36,068 bases of DNA, from the NCBI RefSeq assembly GCF_001039355.2, contig NW_019775508.1, positions 15,248-51,315 of the forward strand. Reading direction: 5' to 3'. The notes below the pieces were generated by a model. That model made no database searches. It was not told the origin of the DNA and was given only the letters and a program-made list of their open reading frames with translations. The position numbers were made by a program, and so were the translations under genes. Of this stretch, positions 1-12,000 are shown piece by piece (positions within the stretch are counted from its first letter, which is position 1; each line of letters opens with the position of its first letter). This DNA is from Lingula anatina. Taxonomy: Eukaryota; Brachiopoda; Lingulata; Lingulida; Lingulidae.

Positions 1-224
1 TTAAACCTGAAATGACTGCAAACAAATATCTAACAACATTTGAAATTAATCATTGAAATGTTCCTAAGAAACAATAGGCATAACGACCACCAAAAAGCAA
101 AACACTTCTATACATGTATTGTGCACATACACATGTACATGGGTATGTATATAATCTATATTAGCACTTATTGCTCCACTTATAAAAGATATATCATTCT
201 GAATGTTTAATATTGTTTACTTAC
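1..224. other. Intron at the low end of the window
   Basis: Non-coding AT-rich sequence following the donor GTAAGT (minus) at 224-219. The next exon of the EBR1-like gene lies outside the window. Confidence 0.6.
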
Positions 225-1123
225 TGGTTTCTGTGTATATGGCTCTAAAACCATTTTTATTCACAGATGAATCACTGATAAAATTCAGCTGAAATGCAAA
301 ACCAACGAGGTTCGGGGGCGTGTCTGTACCGCAGTAACTTTGCGGTGTTCCAGGAGGATCCAGTGACATGATCTGTAAAAAAAACATCATGCTATGAGAT
401 TTTGTAAAATCCAGGAGGAGCCAGTGACGTGATCTGTAAGGGTACATGATGCCATGAACTTTTTTAATCCGAGAAGATCCAAAGACATGATCTGTAAAGG
501 AATGTGATGTCGTAAGATTTTTAAAAACCTTGGACAACCCTGTGGCTTGATCTGTAAATAAAAATAATGTCATTATATTTTCTAACCGGGAGCCGGGAGG
601 GCACAAAGACATGGTGTGTAAAACAACATGATGCAATGATTTTTTTCTAAAGATCCGTAAGGATACAAAGACATGAACCGCGAAGGAACATGATGTCATG
701 AAAATTTCTGAAATCCGAGAGGATCCAGTGACGTGATTTGTTAAGGAACATGAGGTCATGAGATCAATACACCGCGTAGGATACAAGATCAAGGTAAAGA
801 AAGGAACACTACTTACAAAAAATGTATTTCTATAACCTATGTCACACACGTATACTATATTATATTATATTATATTATATTATATTATATTATATTATAT
901 TATATTATATTATATTATATTCGATAATGAATGAAACTAACCTCAAGGCGGTCACGGCAGACACTACCGCTTTCAAGTTGAAAATCTGAGAACGACAAGT
1001 TTAGCAATGTCCCGTAGACTTCAGCCTGAATGGTGTACAAGCAGTTCTGACTGCCTGGATATGTACCAGGAAAACTGGGGGACTGCACTATTCCAGGGAC
1101 AGAGAAATACATTCCTCCGCAAC
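225..1123 (-). CDS. CUB domain 6 (two exons; second acceptor lies in a tandem repeat)
   Basis: Exon 1123-942 (182 nt, acceptor TTCATAG, donor GTTAGT) encodes [18 protein letters not shown], then NCLYTI and VCRDRLE. Exon 372-225 (148 nt, acceptor TTTACAG, donor GTAAGT) encodes [15 protein letters not shown] and GFAFQLNF, ending at GFRAIYTET in phase 1, so at least one further exon lies outside the window. The intron between them contains a pentanucleotide array and a roughly 60-bp minisatellite whose unit includes this exon's own acceptor. Confidence 0.88.
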
Positions 1124-3033
1124 CTATGAAAAAAAAAAAAAAAAACGAACGCTATCAGACTGCTAACAAGAGCAAACAACAATATCAACAAAGACTTGAT
1201 TCCAGAACCATTTGTATTTGAGAGCAGAACATGGTACAGGAGTTTTGGCACCATATCAAAACATATTTGCTTATTCATTTCTTAGAATAGTGTTTTTTAT
1301 ACAGCAGAGCTTATGCGATAAATTCGTTTTGGCCGTACATGTCTGTTGAGTCTTTTTTTTCCATTTTTACTCATTCACAATACTCACCATTTGAACCACC
1401 AACAGGACATTGCGCCATGAAGGCGGTGCAGCTCTTGGTGTCTGTGGTGTTGGTACAGTGAGTGGAAGTATAACCAGGGACGTCACAGGTCCTGCTTCTT
1501 GTCTGTGTGGATACTCCGCAGGTTTGGCTACAAGTGCTCCAATTACTCCACTCACTGTACGTAACGTTTTCAACTAGAAAACAGCAATAAATATGGCCAA
1601 TGGATATAAGGTGTCGACGCACTAGGAACGGAAATGGATGCTTTATGTATCAATATAGAATCCAATCTGTTCGTGCTGGTCATATCTAATGTTTATTTGC
1701 CTTTACGCCCACTGATTTTTTGGCACTTACAATAAATTTGGGACGTAAATATTTACTTTCAAAACACACATTACCGTTAATTTTTTTTCGTACAAGAACA
1801 ACAAATGTATGCATGTAACCAATACCGGGTAGAGTACATGCAACAAATGTCGCAGACATTTCTTTTGCCGCCGTTTGGTGCGCAATGCCAAATTATTATA
1901 ACCTCACCGTGCCATCAATGTCTACGTACCGGGGTAGTAAAAGGCTTCAAAACCAGTATATTGTGTGCCAAAATCTGACTCAAAAGTCAGCTCAAATCCA
2001 GGACCGTATATATCAGCGGGTAGGCTTGTGCCGCATAGCTTTGTAGAGGCTCCATTTGGTTCTAAAACACGAACCTAAAAGATATCATAAACAGAGCACA
2101 AACATCAATGATTGGTATCGGTGTTTATTAATTAATTATTATTATTATTATTATTATTATTTTGTGCATAAAAGGTAAGTAAGAGATTCATCTGTGGTGC
2201 AGACCAATGTTTTTTATTGTGTTTTAATGCTCTCGAACTCTGAGAACAAATGATGATTCTGGCGCAGATACACGTTATAATACCTGTACGTAATCATAAT
2301 TGCAAGCCCCAGAGTAGGAACTTTCAATGTGCATGGAGGTGAAAGTCAGTCTGAGCAGAGGGGCGCTGTGATTGGCCAGCACGGTGTATGTACAGTCGCT
2401 GTTCGAAGGATAGTTCCCGGGATAGCCGGGAGATGTCACTCGGCCTGGGACTGACATGTACAAGGCCCCGCACCCTGTAGATAATATATGGGCAAGATAA
2501 AGAAAATCTATCGGGTTTTCAAATGATATTGGCTAAATAAATAATGTTTAATCTTCTAGTATATAAATAACAATTAATTTTATATTTATCTTATATTAAT
2601 CTAAATCCGTGGGTATAAGGACGATAAAGTTTTAAAGTGTACAATTTAAACTTAAAAAAAATAAATAACCTGAAATTGACGGTTAGTTAAGTTAATGTTC
2701 AAATGTTTTGCTTCAATAAAAAGTTAATTTCCACAGACTTACCATTTCCTAATGGCACGGGGCAAATTTCCATAAATCCCTGACATATATCGGTGTCCGT
2801 GCTATTTTCTCCACAGGACACGAACTCCGCAGCGGACGAGGTGTCTGTCACATTACAAGTTCGCGTCCGCTGTCGCGTGCCTGGTCCGCATGTGACACTG
2901 CACTGGCTCCACGAGCTCCACTCATTGTAAGTGATATTTTCAACTGAAACGATGAAGCAGCACTGTCACTCAATCTATTGACTTGTGAATTTGTGAATTA
3001 TTTTAAGGCAACTTGTAGTGGACTATATGACCG

Positions 3034-3087
<54 letters not shown>

Positions 3088-6000
3088 ACCGGTAGTTTTC
3101 ATGTTGTAACTTTATTTGAATAAGGATTGTTGCAATAAGAAAATGACTCAGAAGGCAAAAAAAGATTGGGAGAGAACCGGATGGGGAAGAATCCCATCTC
3201 GTACAAAGATTTTAATTTAAAACTTGGCTCTTATCAGATAGATTCGGATGGAATAAAAAAATGACAAAAAAGAAGTCAAGTAGATAATAATTTGAATTTA
3301 ATAAGGAAAGTTGCGCGTTTCCAGGTACACGTACACAACCACCACCCCCTCCCCCACCCCCCCAGTTGTAATTTTCTCTGTACTGATATTTTTTAACTAC
3401 AGTGTAGTTAATGCACACAAATAAAGATATTTGGGGGACTTCGTGGTGTTGTTTGTACTGAACACTTTAGCTCGTCACTCTTCACGGTACACACTCAAGT
3501 TACACATACATTTCTTTGGGATACACAGCGCAGTGGTTACAGAGTTTTACAATATATCGAGATCATTTGAGACCTACATGTATTACAATGACCGAAAACA
3601 CACAACATTATAACAATAACGGCTGTGTCACATACCTGGATAGTAGATTATATGAAAGCCAGTGGACTGCGTGTAGGAGTCAGAATGAAAGAGAACCTCG
3701 AAGCCAGCGCCATAGATATCGGGCGGTAACGTGGCACCACAGTACTTCTCTTTGAACGCAACCCCGCCAATGACTTTTACCTAAAAGTGATGACATCAGC
3801 GTGGTTCTCATATTATGTGTCTAAAACCCATGGTTTATGTTTCAATAAACAATAAATAATATAACAAGTTGGCTTAGTTGACAAGGATTTCTATGAGAGT
3901 GCTGTTACACTGCTTCTGTCCAACGGCGGCCAGGTCCCCGTAACTCGAAAGCATCGCGTATTGCGAATAGTGATATCACACAGAGGCTACAATGTTTTAT
4001 ATGAGTATGGGCGAGTTATGGAATCGAGACGCTTGCGCTCGGTCGCAATGCGTGATGCTATCGAGTTATGGCGCCCTGGTCAGTTTCCTTGTCGCACAAG
4101 AAACGCCTTCCAGTGTGAGGGGGTTTAGGTAAATTATGTAGGTGAAAAGAGGTGTCGTTTAGAAGGCAAAACCTCACTTTGTAACACTGTAAATACACAA
4201 AAAGGAAGAAATTCAAGCACGTAATGTAACTCACCTGAACCCAATCATAATAACAAGTCGCGTGCACCTGAATCGACATAGCCACGAAGGTGAGCCTCTG
4301 TAACAGGGTATCCTGCTGGGGCACGATTGTGTAGTTACAGTCTTGTCCGCTAGGGTAGTTATTTGGGTAATTAGGAGACATCAGGAGACCAGGAGACGAC
4401 TGGTACAGACCACCACAACCTATGAAGAACAGAAAGAGAACAATTCACTAGGAGTACTCCATTCATTGGGACAGAGCATAGTAGCAACTAGGATACACAT
4501 GGCCAAAAATCATCTGGGTCACTTAAAGTTTAAAATAATGTTTGTGGGAGGAGTGTCACCATTCCGAAATGAAATAGTGACAGGTAGGGGGATTCCCCTA
4601 AACCACTTCTGCTTCTTGCGCTAATGACTGCCGCTCTGGCAGGGGATAATGCCACCAGCATCACCCTTTCCCTCTACCAGGGCCGCAGATTAATTATGTA
4701 CATTCATTTAATTCTCAATGGCAATTAAGGTAAAGAAAATATTAATGACCTTCAAATCATATACATGAATAACAATAACACCCATGATGTAAGTTTTCTC
4801 GTCTTAAACATTTGCAAAAAAAAAAAAAAAAAAAAGACTATAAAGATTTACACTTGGCAATTTAAACTGACACAAAAATTATCTTCAATTGACATTTAAT
4901 ACTGTTAAGGTACTGGTTAAAAAACAAAAGCTACATGTATTTGAGCAGATTTACCATTCGGAAAAGGCACGGGACAAGTTTCCATAAATCCCTGACATAT
5001 ATCGGTGTCCGTGCTATTTGCTCCACATGACACGAACTCCGCAGTGGACGCGGTGTCTGTCACATTACAAGTTCGCGTCCGCTGTCGCGTGCCTGGTCCG
5101 CATGTGACACTGCACTGGCTCCACGAGCTCCACTCATTGTAAGTGATATTTTCCACTGAAACGATGAAGGAACAATCTTTATTAATTGACTTGCAACTTA
5201 TTTCAAGACAACTTCTCGAGGCCGATACCAACTACCAATGGTAAAATACACGTCTGTAGCTTTGTTTTTGCATGATGGAGGAGTTACATTTGATGAAGGA
5301 AAACGACCAAAAAGGCACCAAAGGATGAGTGAGTACCGTATGGATGAGGACGCCCATATCCCACAGAGATTCTTTATTCAAACTTAATCTTATCAAATGG
5401 ATTCTAATGGGCACTAAAATGACAATATCTGTTTCAAGAAAGAAGTCAAATGCATAATATTTACCTATTTAATATTTACCAAGGAGGTTATGTTTTCACC
5501 CAAGTTTGTTTGTTTGTCTGTCTGTCTGTTTGTCATCAACATAAATCAAAAAGTAATGGATGAATTTTGATGGAATTTTTAGGGTAGGTCAGAAATGGGT
5601 TAACTTAGAAGTGTAGGTTTTTGGTGGTGATCTGGATCAATAATCAAAAATAAAAGAAACTAAGTTATAGACCGATTTTGATTAAATTTTCAGGAACTGA
5701 CAGAAGTGGGCCAAGGAACAGATGATTAGTTGTTGTTGGTGATCCAGATCAATAATTAATCAATAATCAAAAATTAAAAAAAAAACTAAATCATTATAGA
5801 ATCAAAATTTTAGGGGTGAACCGCATTGGGTGGAGACATTGCTGCCTTAGCGGAGGTCTGCGCTCTCGAAGTGCTTTCCTAGTTTGGATATAACATAAGG
5901 GGGTGCGACCACGAGCATGTTGTATACCATGTTAGAATAAGCTACTGTTTTTAGTGATGTTGACCACTTACTTTGGAATGGAGAATAATGCAAAAAGGCA

Positions 6001-9000
6001 ACGTTTCGCTCATGTCTCAAGAGCATCGTGAGTGTACACAGGCCTTTGGGTGTTACTTTCCGAGTGAGGCCAACAATCTCCCAACCAACACCCAACTACC
6101 TGTGAACATTCAGCCTAGCGTTGCTGTTTCGCGTAACTCCCCTTTCCAAAGTGATCAATATCACTAACAACAGTAACTCTATGACATCAATTAAAATAAA
6201 CCAAAAATACACAACATTATGACGTTAACAACTGTATCACATACCTTGATAGTAGATGATATGAAAGCCAGTGGACTGTGTGTAGGAGCTAGAATGAAAC
6301 AAAACCTCAAAGCCAGCGCCATAGATATCGGGTGGTAATGTGGCACCACAGTACTTCTCTTTGAACGGGGGCTCGCCAATTATTTTGACCTGAAAGTGAT
6401 GTGCACTAAATCCAAGTGTTCAATCTTCATATGTGGTTTTGCCACTAAGTTTTTACTTAATGTCTGGTAATATGCCATCGTATGTTTGGCTGTAAATATC
6501 CCTAACAACGAACTGGTGACAGTACCAACATTAATTAAAATGTCCGACGAACAATTGTGGTACTTTATGAAAAAATAATTTAAAACTAATTTTGAATTAG
6601 GCCTATTTTAATTGGCTGAAAGTTGAAAAATAAAGAAGAAATGTAAACTATTTGAATTTGGTTTTGACAGTGAAACCAGGATACAGTTAACCATTAAGTA
6701 TTCGTCCAGAAGGCAGTATTTAACTTTGTAGAATTTGAAGAGAACCTTTTTTAAAATATAAAAAGAAAAAATCTAGGCACGTAATGTAACTCACCTGAAC
6801 CCAATCATAATAACAAGTCGCGTGCACCTGAATCGACATAGCCACGAAGGTGAGCCTCTGTAACAGGGTATCCTGCTGGGGCACGATTGTGTAGTTACAG
6901 TCTTGTCCGTTAGGGTAGTTATTTGGGTAATTAGGAGACATCAGGAGACCAGGAGACGACTGGTACAGACCACCACAACCTATGAAGAACAAAATGCGAA
7001 CAGTTCTCAACCTTTTCATTGGAACTGAGTATAAGATCTACTCAGAGGTAGTAACTTTGTTTTGTGTTTCGCAATATAAAATGAACATAAAATGCATAAA
7101 TATCTGATGTTCAACATTTTTGGATGCAACGGATTGGTAAGTTTATTTTGCGTTTAGAGTGAACTTTGAGCCATAATCTCTACAACGCAAGGTCTTGCAC
7201 TTTGTAAATGATACGTTATCAGGCTATATATAATTAATGAGACATTGCTACTATCCATTCCTCAGGACAATGACACCAAAAACAAGAAGCTGGTGTCATG
7301 GCAGCGAGTCAATAAAGGGACCATTGCCATAAACGTTAATGTGAAATCGATGATAAACAATAGCACAGACAAATAAAAGTTTGTTTGTCAAAGCCATTGG
7401 ACCAAACATTAATTTACCTAAATAATTATAATGTCACTTAAATCACTTCACCCAAATGAAGAATAAAACGCACATTGAAACCAAAACCAAACTTTGAATC
7501 CAATCTAACCCATAAAGAATTCAATTGACAATCATTGAAAGCAATATTGATATAAGGCATATTTGCATAATGGAACAAGGTGTAAGTTTAGCCCATTGTC
7601 TGTTTGCTTTGTAAATTAAATAGCCATATCTGAAACGAGTTAACATCAAGCCAATAAAATGTGGATAATGTTATAGTATGACAAAGCTGTACCACTATCA
7701 CCCAAGACGGGGCACGTCGCCATGAATCCATCACAGGCTTCTGTCTCCTCCATGTCCTCACAATATTGGTACACCACCGTGCTGTCGGAATCGGTGACGT
7801 AACATGTACGCAGACGAGAGCGCGTGCCTGTCCCACACGTGACACTGCACGAACTCCAGGGTCCCCAATTACTGTACGTGATATTTGTCACTAAAAGAAA
7901 ATAATTTATCAGTAATACATTAAAATGGAAAGTATAGCATTTGGGGCTTTGCAGGTCCATAGAGACATACACGACGTTAAAAAAGTGTGCTTTAAACCTT
8001 ATGTTTTTCGTTTCACCCGACTAAAATCCCTCTTACTGCCCCTCTTATATACATGTAGCTATGAAAATTTCATAACCTTGAATGATGAAAACCTAATAGA
8101 AAAATGAATATTTCCTGTGTAACGTTTACTACCAGATAAAACATTCCTATTTTCAAAACACTCTAGGCCTGCTAATTTATTAAAACATTTTGCATGATCT
8201 TAGGAAATAACAGTAGCCAAACAAACAATAATTTAAATGGACAAGCAACCTACAGCTATAGTATGTGATGTTAAACCCTGAGTACGTGGTAGCATAGCTG
8301 GAATGGAATAATAGCTCAAACGCCGTCCCGTAAAAATCATGAGGATTCGAACTGCCACAAAATTTCTCTGGCGGGCTGGTAGAATCTCCCAAATCTTGTA
8401 CCTAAAACAAATGAATGAATACAATATGTTCGTTCAAAGTTGCGTTAATGTTATTTTAAATTACGGTACATTCAAAACACCGTCCAACTACACCCTTGTA
8501 CATACGAAGTGGTTATTTCCAGCGCCAGAGCCTTTACTGTTTTGCTACCGCATGTTCATGTATGTGGATAGTCAATAAATATAGAATACAAATAGAAAAA
8601 AACATGCAATGGATCAAAAGAGCATACCATAAATATCAGACAACTGCATTCAATTTCACATGTACGTACATGTAGGCTAATCTCACAGTTTGAAATCAGG
8701 ATTAAATGTTTGAACATTCAAATAGAAATACGGGTACATGTATGGAAAGTGAAACATTCAGAGAGCTAACGACTTTACTTCCCTCTTTTTAAATTTAACT
8801 TACCGTGAGATAATCGTAATAACAAGTTGCTTCGTACTGGACCACAAATGCAGTAAAATTCAGTTTTAAGACGCTGCCGTTGGACGGAGGAATTATGGTG
8901 TAATTACAATCCATATTATTGTTGTAGTCAGCAGGGAAGTTAGGAGAAGTTACATAGCCATTCTTGGATGTATAGACTGCGTCGCAACCTGCAGAAAAGA

Positions 9001-12000
9001 ATAATATTTAACACAACGTCTGGGGGATAATTTCCGGTTAATAAGTTAATGAAATAACATACAAAAATGGTTGCCTGCTCCAGTGATTTTCAAACATGCA
9101 ACAATGTTGACAGCGCACGGAATTCAAATAAAAATTATCTTGTTCAAATTCCTATCGATATAAATTAAATAAATAAAACAGTCAGCGAATCAGTATTTCT
9201 TAATACCACATGCAAAACATGCATGCTTGCAGTTCTTCCTAATGAGAGATGCCAAATACATGAAAATAATTATCTTTTGAGTGTTGACGAACTGAATTAC
9301 TTTGTTACAAATCCAAATATCGCCACAAAATTTAATTTTTGTACAATTTAACCCTTGTGCGGTTGACGACATACATTTCACACACATGTATTAAAACTGT
9401 ATCTGAACGACTAGAAATTCCATTTTAAGGTTTTCAACAACGCTTTACCATTGCTCCCTGTTATGGGACATATATCCATGAAGGCCGTACACGGTCCTGT
9501 CTCAGTGTCACAGGCTTGGTGTACCACTGGCGGCGTTACGCTTGTGACGTTGCATGACCTCTCTCGAACGCTAGTCCCCTGTCCACATGAGACGTCACAG
9601 GGGCTCCACGTCATCCATTCGTTGTATTCGACAGATACTGTTTTAATTTAAAAACAAAAAGCTAGCAAACATTTAAATAAAAGCATGGGAACATTGCAAG
9701 TGGAACTTTTTTTTAATCATACATCTTCAGGATATCAATAGGGGCCTTTAAATATACCATTCTGCAAATTTTGAAAGTTTTTGAAACTACATGTAGGCCC
9801 CTACCACCATTAGTATCTGGTGCACCACAGACGTGGTTTCTAACCTCTACCCGGTTCTTACGTACAGAAATGATTCAAGATTTCTCTGTGAGTTCTGTTT
9901 TTTTACAAATATAATAGATTATTTATTTGTATCTGTCAATATACGTCTAAAGAAACAACCGCTGATATATGATATTTATAACACCAGGATAACTAGAATT
10001 ATCAATGAAAAGGACACGTTGAATTCAGCAAAGGCGTAATTTGTCCCCATTGGTAGCAGGCAGCAATAAATAAAATTTTAAATGGATATAAGGTACTAAC
10101 CATTACTGTATGTGGCTGTAAACCCCATATTACCATCGTCAACCGTGTCGCTGAGGAATTCCAAGCGAAAGGCTCGAGCGTAAAAAGGTCCCGGTATTCC
10201 AGTACAATATTCGCCCTTGAAGATTTCAACTCCATCTGAATAACCACTTTCCGGGATCACGTATATCTAAAAAACAATGCCCTTTTTAGAAAAAGTGGTG
10301 ATTTATAGTTGTTGTTGCTACAACTACTCCTGTAAATAAGTTCAAATCTGCAAGGGGGTGCCAATACTAATTAAAACGTATTTTTCTACCGAGTTGAAGG
10401 AGCGCACAGTTATGAGATAGGCAAATGACAGAAAAGTAAATAAAGGTCATCATGTTTTAGTTTGAAAATTGCTCTCTTTTCGGTTCAGTGCAATATGACC
10501 GTGACATCCGCACATATATCTAGCAAAAAAATCATAAAAATGCACAATTTTGAAAAAAAAAACTTACTAAAAGAAACACAAGAAAACAAATAGTTTCTCG
10601 GCGTACCTGGAGATAATCTCGACAAGCACCACCATGCTCCATATCTAGTGCACCGTTAAACTTCAGCTCGATGAGCCCGTCAGGTAGGGTTGAGTTGATA
10701 ACATACGTGCACGTGATAGATGCGGGGTACGTGGTACCCGGGGTGCTGAGAGTGCCGCTTGCGGCGTCTATGTACTCATCACATCCTGAAATATTTGGTA
10801 AAAGGAATCGATCATCGGTAAAGTTACAAAATAATAATAATAATAATAATAATAATAATTAATAATAATAAAATAAAATACTTTATGAATAATTTATGAA
10901 TGTTATTAATTGTGGCTTTTATTTTATTTTTTCTTTTTACAATATGGCATGTAAGGATTGTTAGGCGTTATTGTTTACCGAAACTTCTTTGCGGTATCTA
11001 GGGGAAAGTTGACATTAACACTTTTCACACGTGGGGTTGTAACATGTAGAAGCAGCCATGATTAATTATAATTGGATTTAAAATAAATGTTAACAAGGAA
11101 TTTAAGCGTATATTGAGTTAAAATATTATTTAAGGAGCATGGTTCTGGACATGGTTCCATCCATGATAATAAAGTGATTTTACATATATTTCGCGACCAA
11201 AGCTATTGTGCTTAAATAAAAAAAAAACAACAAAAAATGAAGAGTCCATTAAAGCCCATAGACCAAACGTTCTCAGAAGGTGTTTGACCAAAGGTGTTTG
11301 TAATCGTTCCCACTTTAATTTGTTCCCACATTAATCGGTAAAAAAATTGTGCCCAAAATGTAGTGTGTTCCATTACTATGAGAAATAGAGAACTTGCAAA
11401 TTCACTAAAATATCATTATGGTAACTGTACGCTTCATTAAAAGACACCTAATTCAGAAAAAAAATAATAACCAAAGCAGGCCTACCCAACTACCAGACTC
11501 GGCACATAAGGATTCGGAGTATCATACCCCAGAACAAACGACCGCGGGCTTATCCTGTCGGTGTTCTGACTGATACTCCGAAATGCGATCTGACACACAC
11601 CTTGAAAACGGGTAATGTGGTCCGATATACCGGTTAATTCAGGATCCTTATGTGCCGAGTCTGGTTGTTGGGTTGGCCTGCAAAGGCCAAAAACGATAAC
11701 TACAATATCTAATCCCTTATTTTAGATAAATTGATTAACATCAAAATTAAGATGTGAATTAAGTGGCCAATATTTTCTTCTGTCACGAGGACTATACCGC
11801 GGATTGTTTCCTGTGTGGCTCGCGGTAAATGGATGACGTCAATGGTTAGAGGAAGCGACAAGTACATGGACAGTCCGTTCAATTTTCGCTTTTCCACACA
11901 CCATGTACATTACGTAATAAATAAGTCTAACGTTAACAATCCAAGTGGACAATCGATTTAATTTTCCAATCTTCATATAACTGGCGAATAAATTGTACAC

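Larger units (their letters stand above)
2743..6979 (-). repeat. Tandem duplication of a CUB-TSP1 module (two copies)
   Basis: Copy 1 runs 6979-4955 (CUB 3 plus TSP1 3) and copy 2 runs 4419-2743 (CUB 4 plus TSP1 4). The exons correspond in order with about 87 to 99 percent identity by eye. The intron between second CUB exon and TSP1 is alignable in both, for example 5160-5460 with 2945-3300. Copy 1 has gained an interspersed repeat at about 5483-5877 and copy 2 an AT array. Confidence 0.85.

Noticed and set aside
217-849. A 210-codon minus-strand ORF as a protein-coding gene
   Set aside because: Most of it is the 60-bp minisatellite in the intron; only the part below 373 is a CUB exon with proper splice sites.
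10002-10247. 81-codon minus-strand ORF over the second exon of CUB 1
   Set aside because: It is a wrong-frame shadow; the frame giving [19 protein letters not shown] matches CUB and both splice phases.
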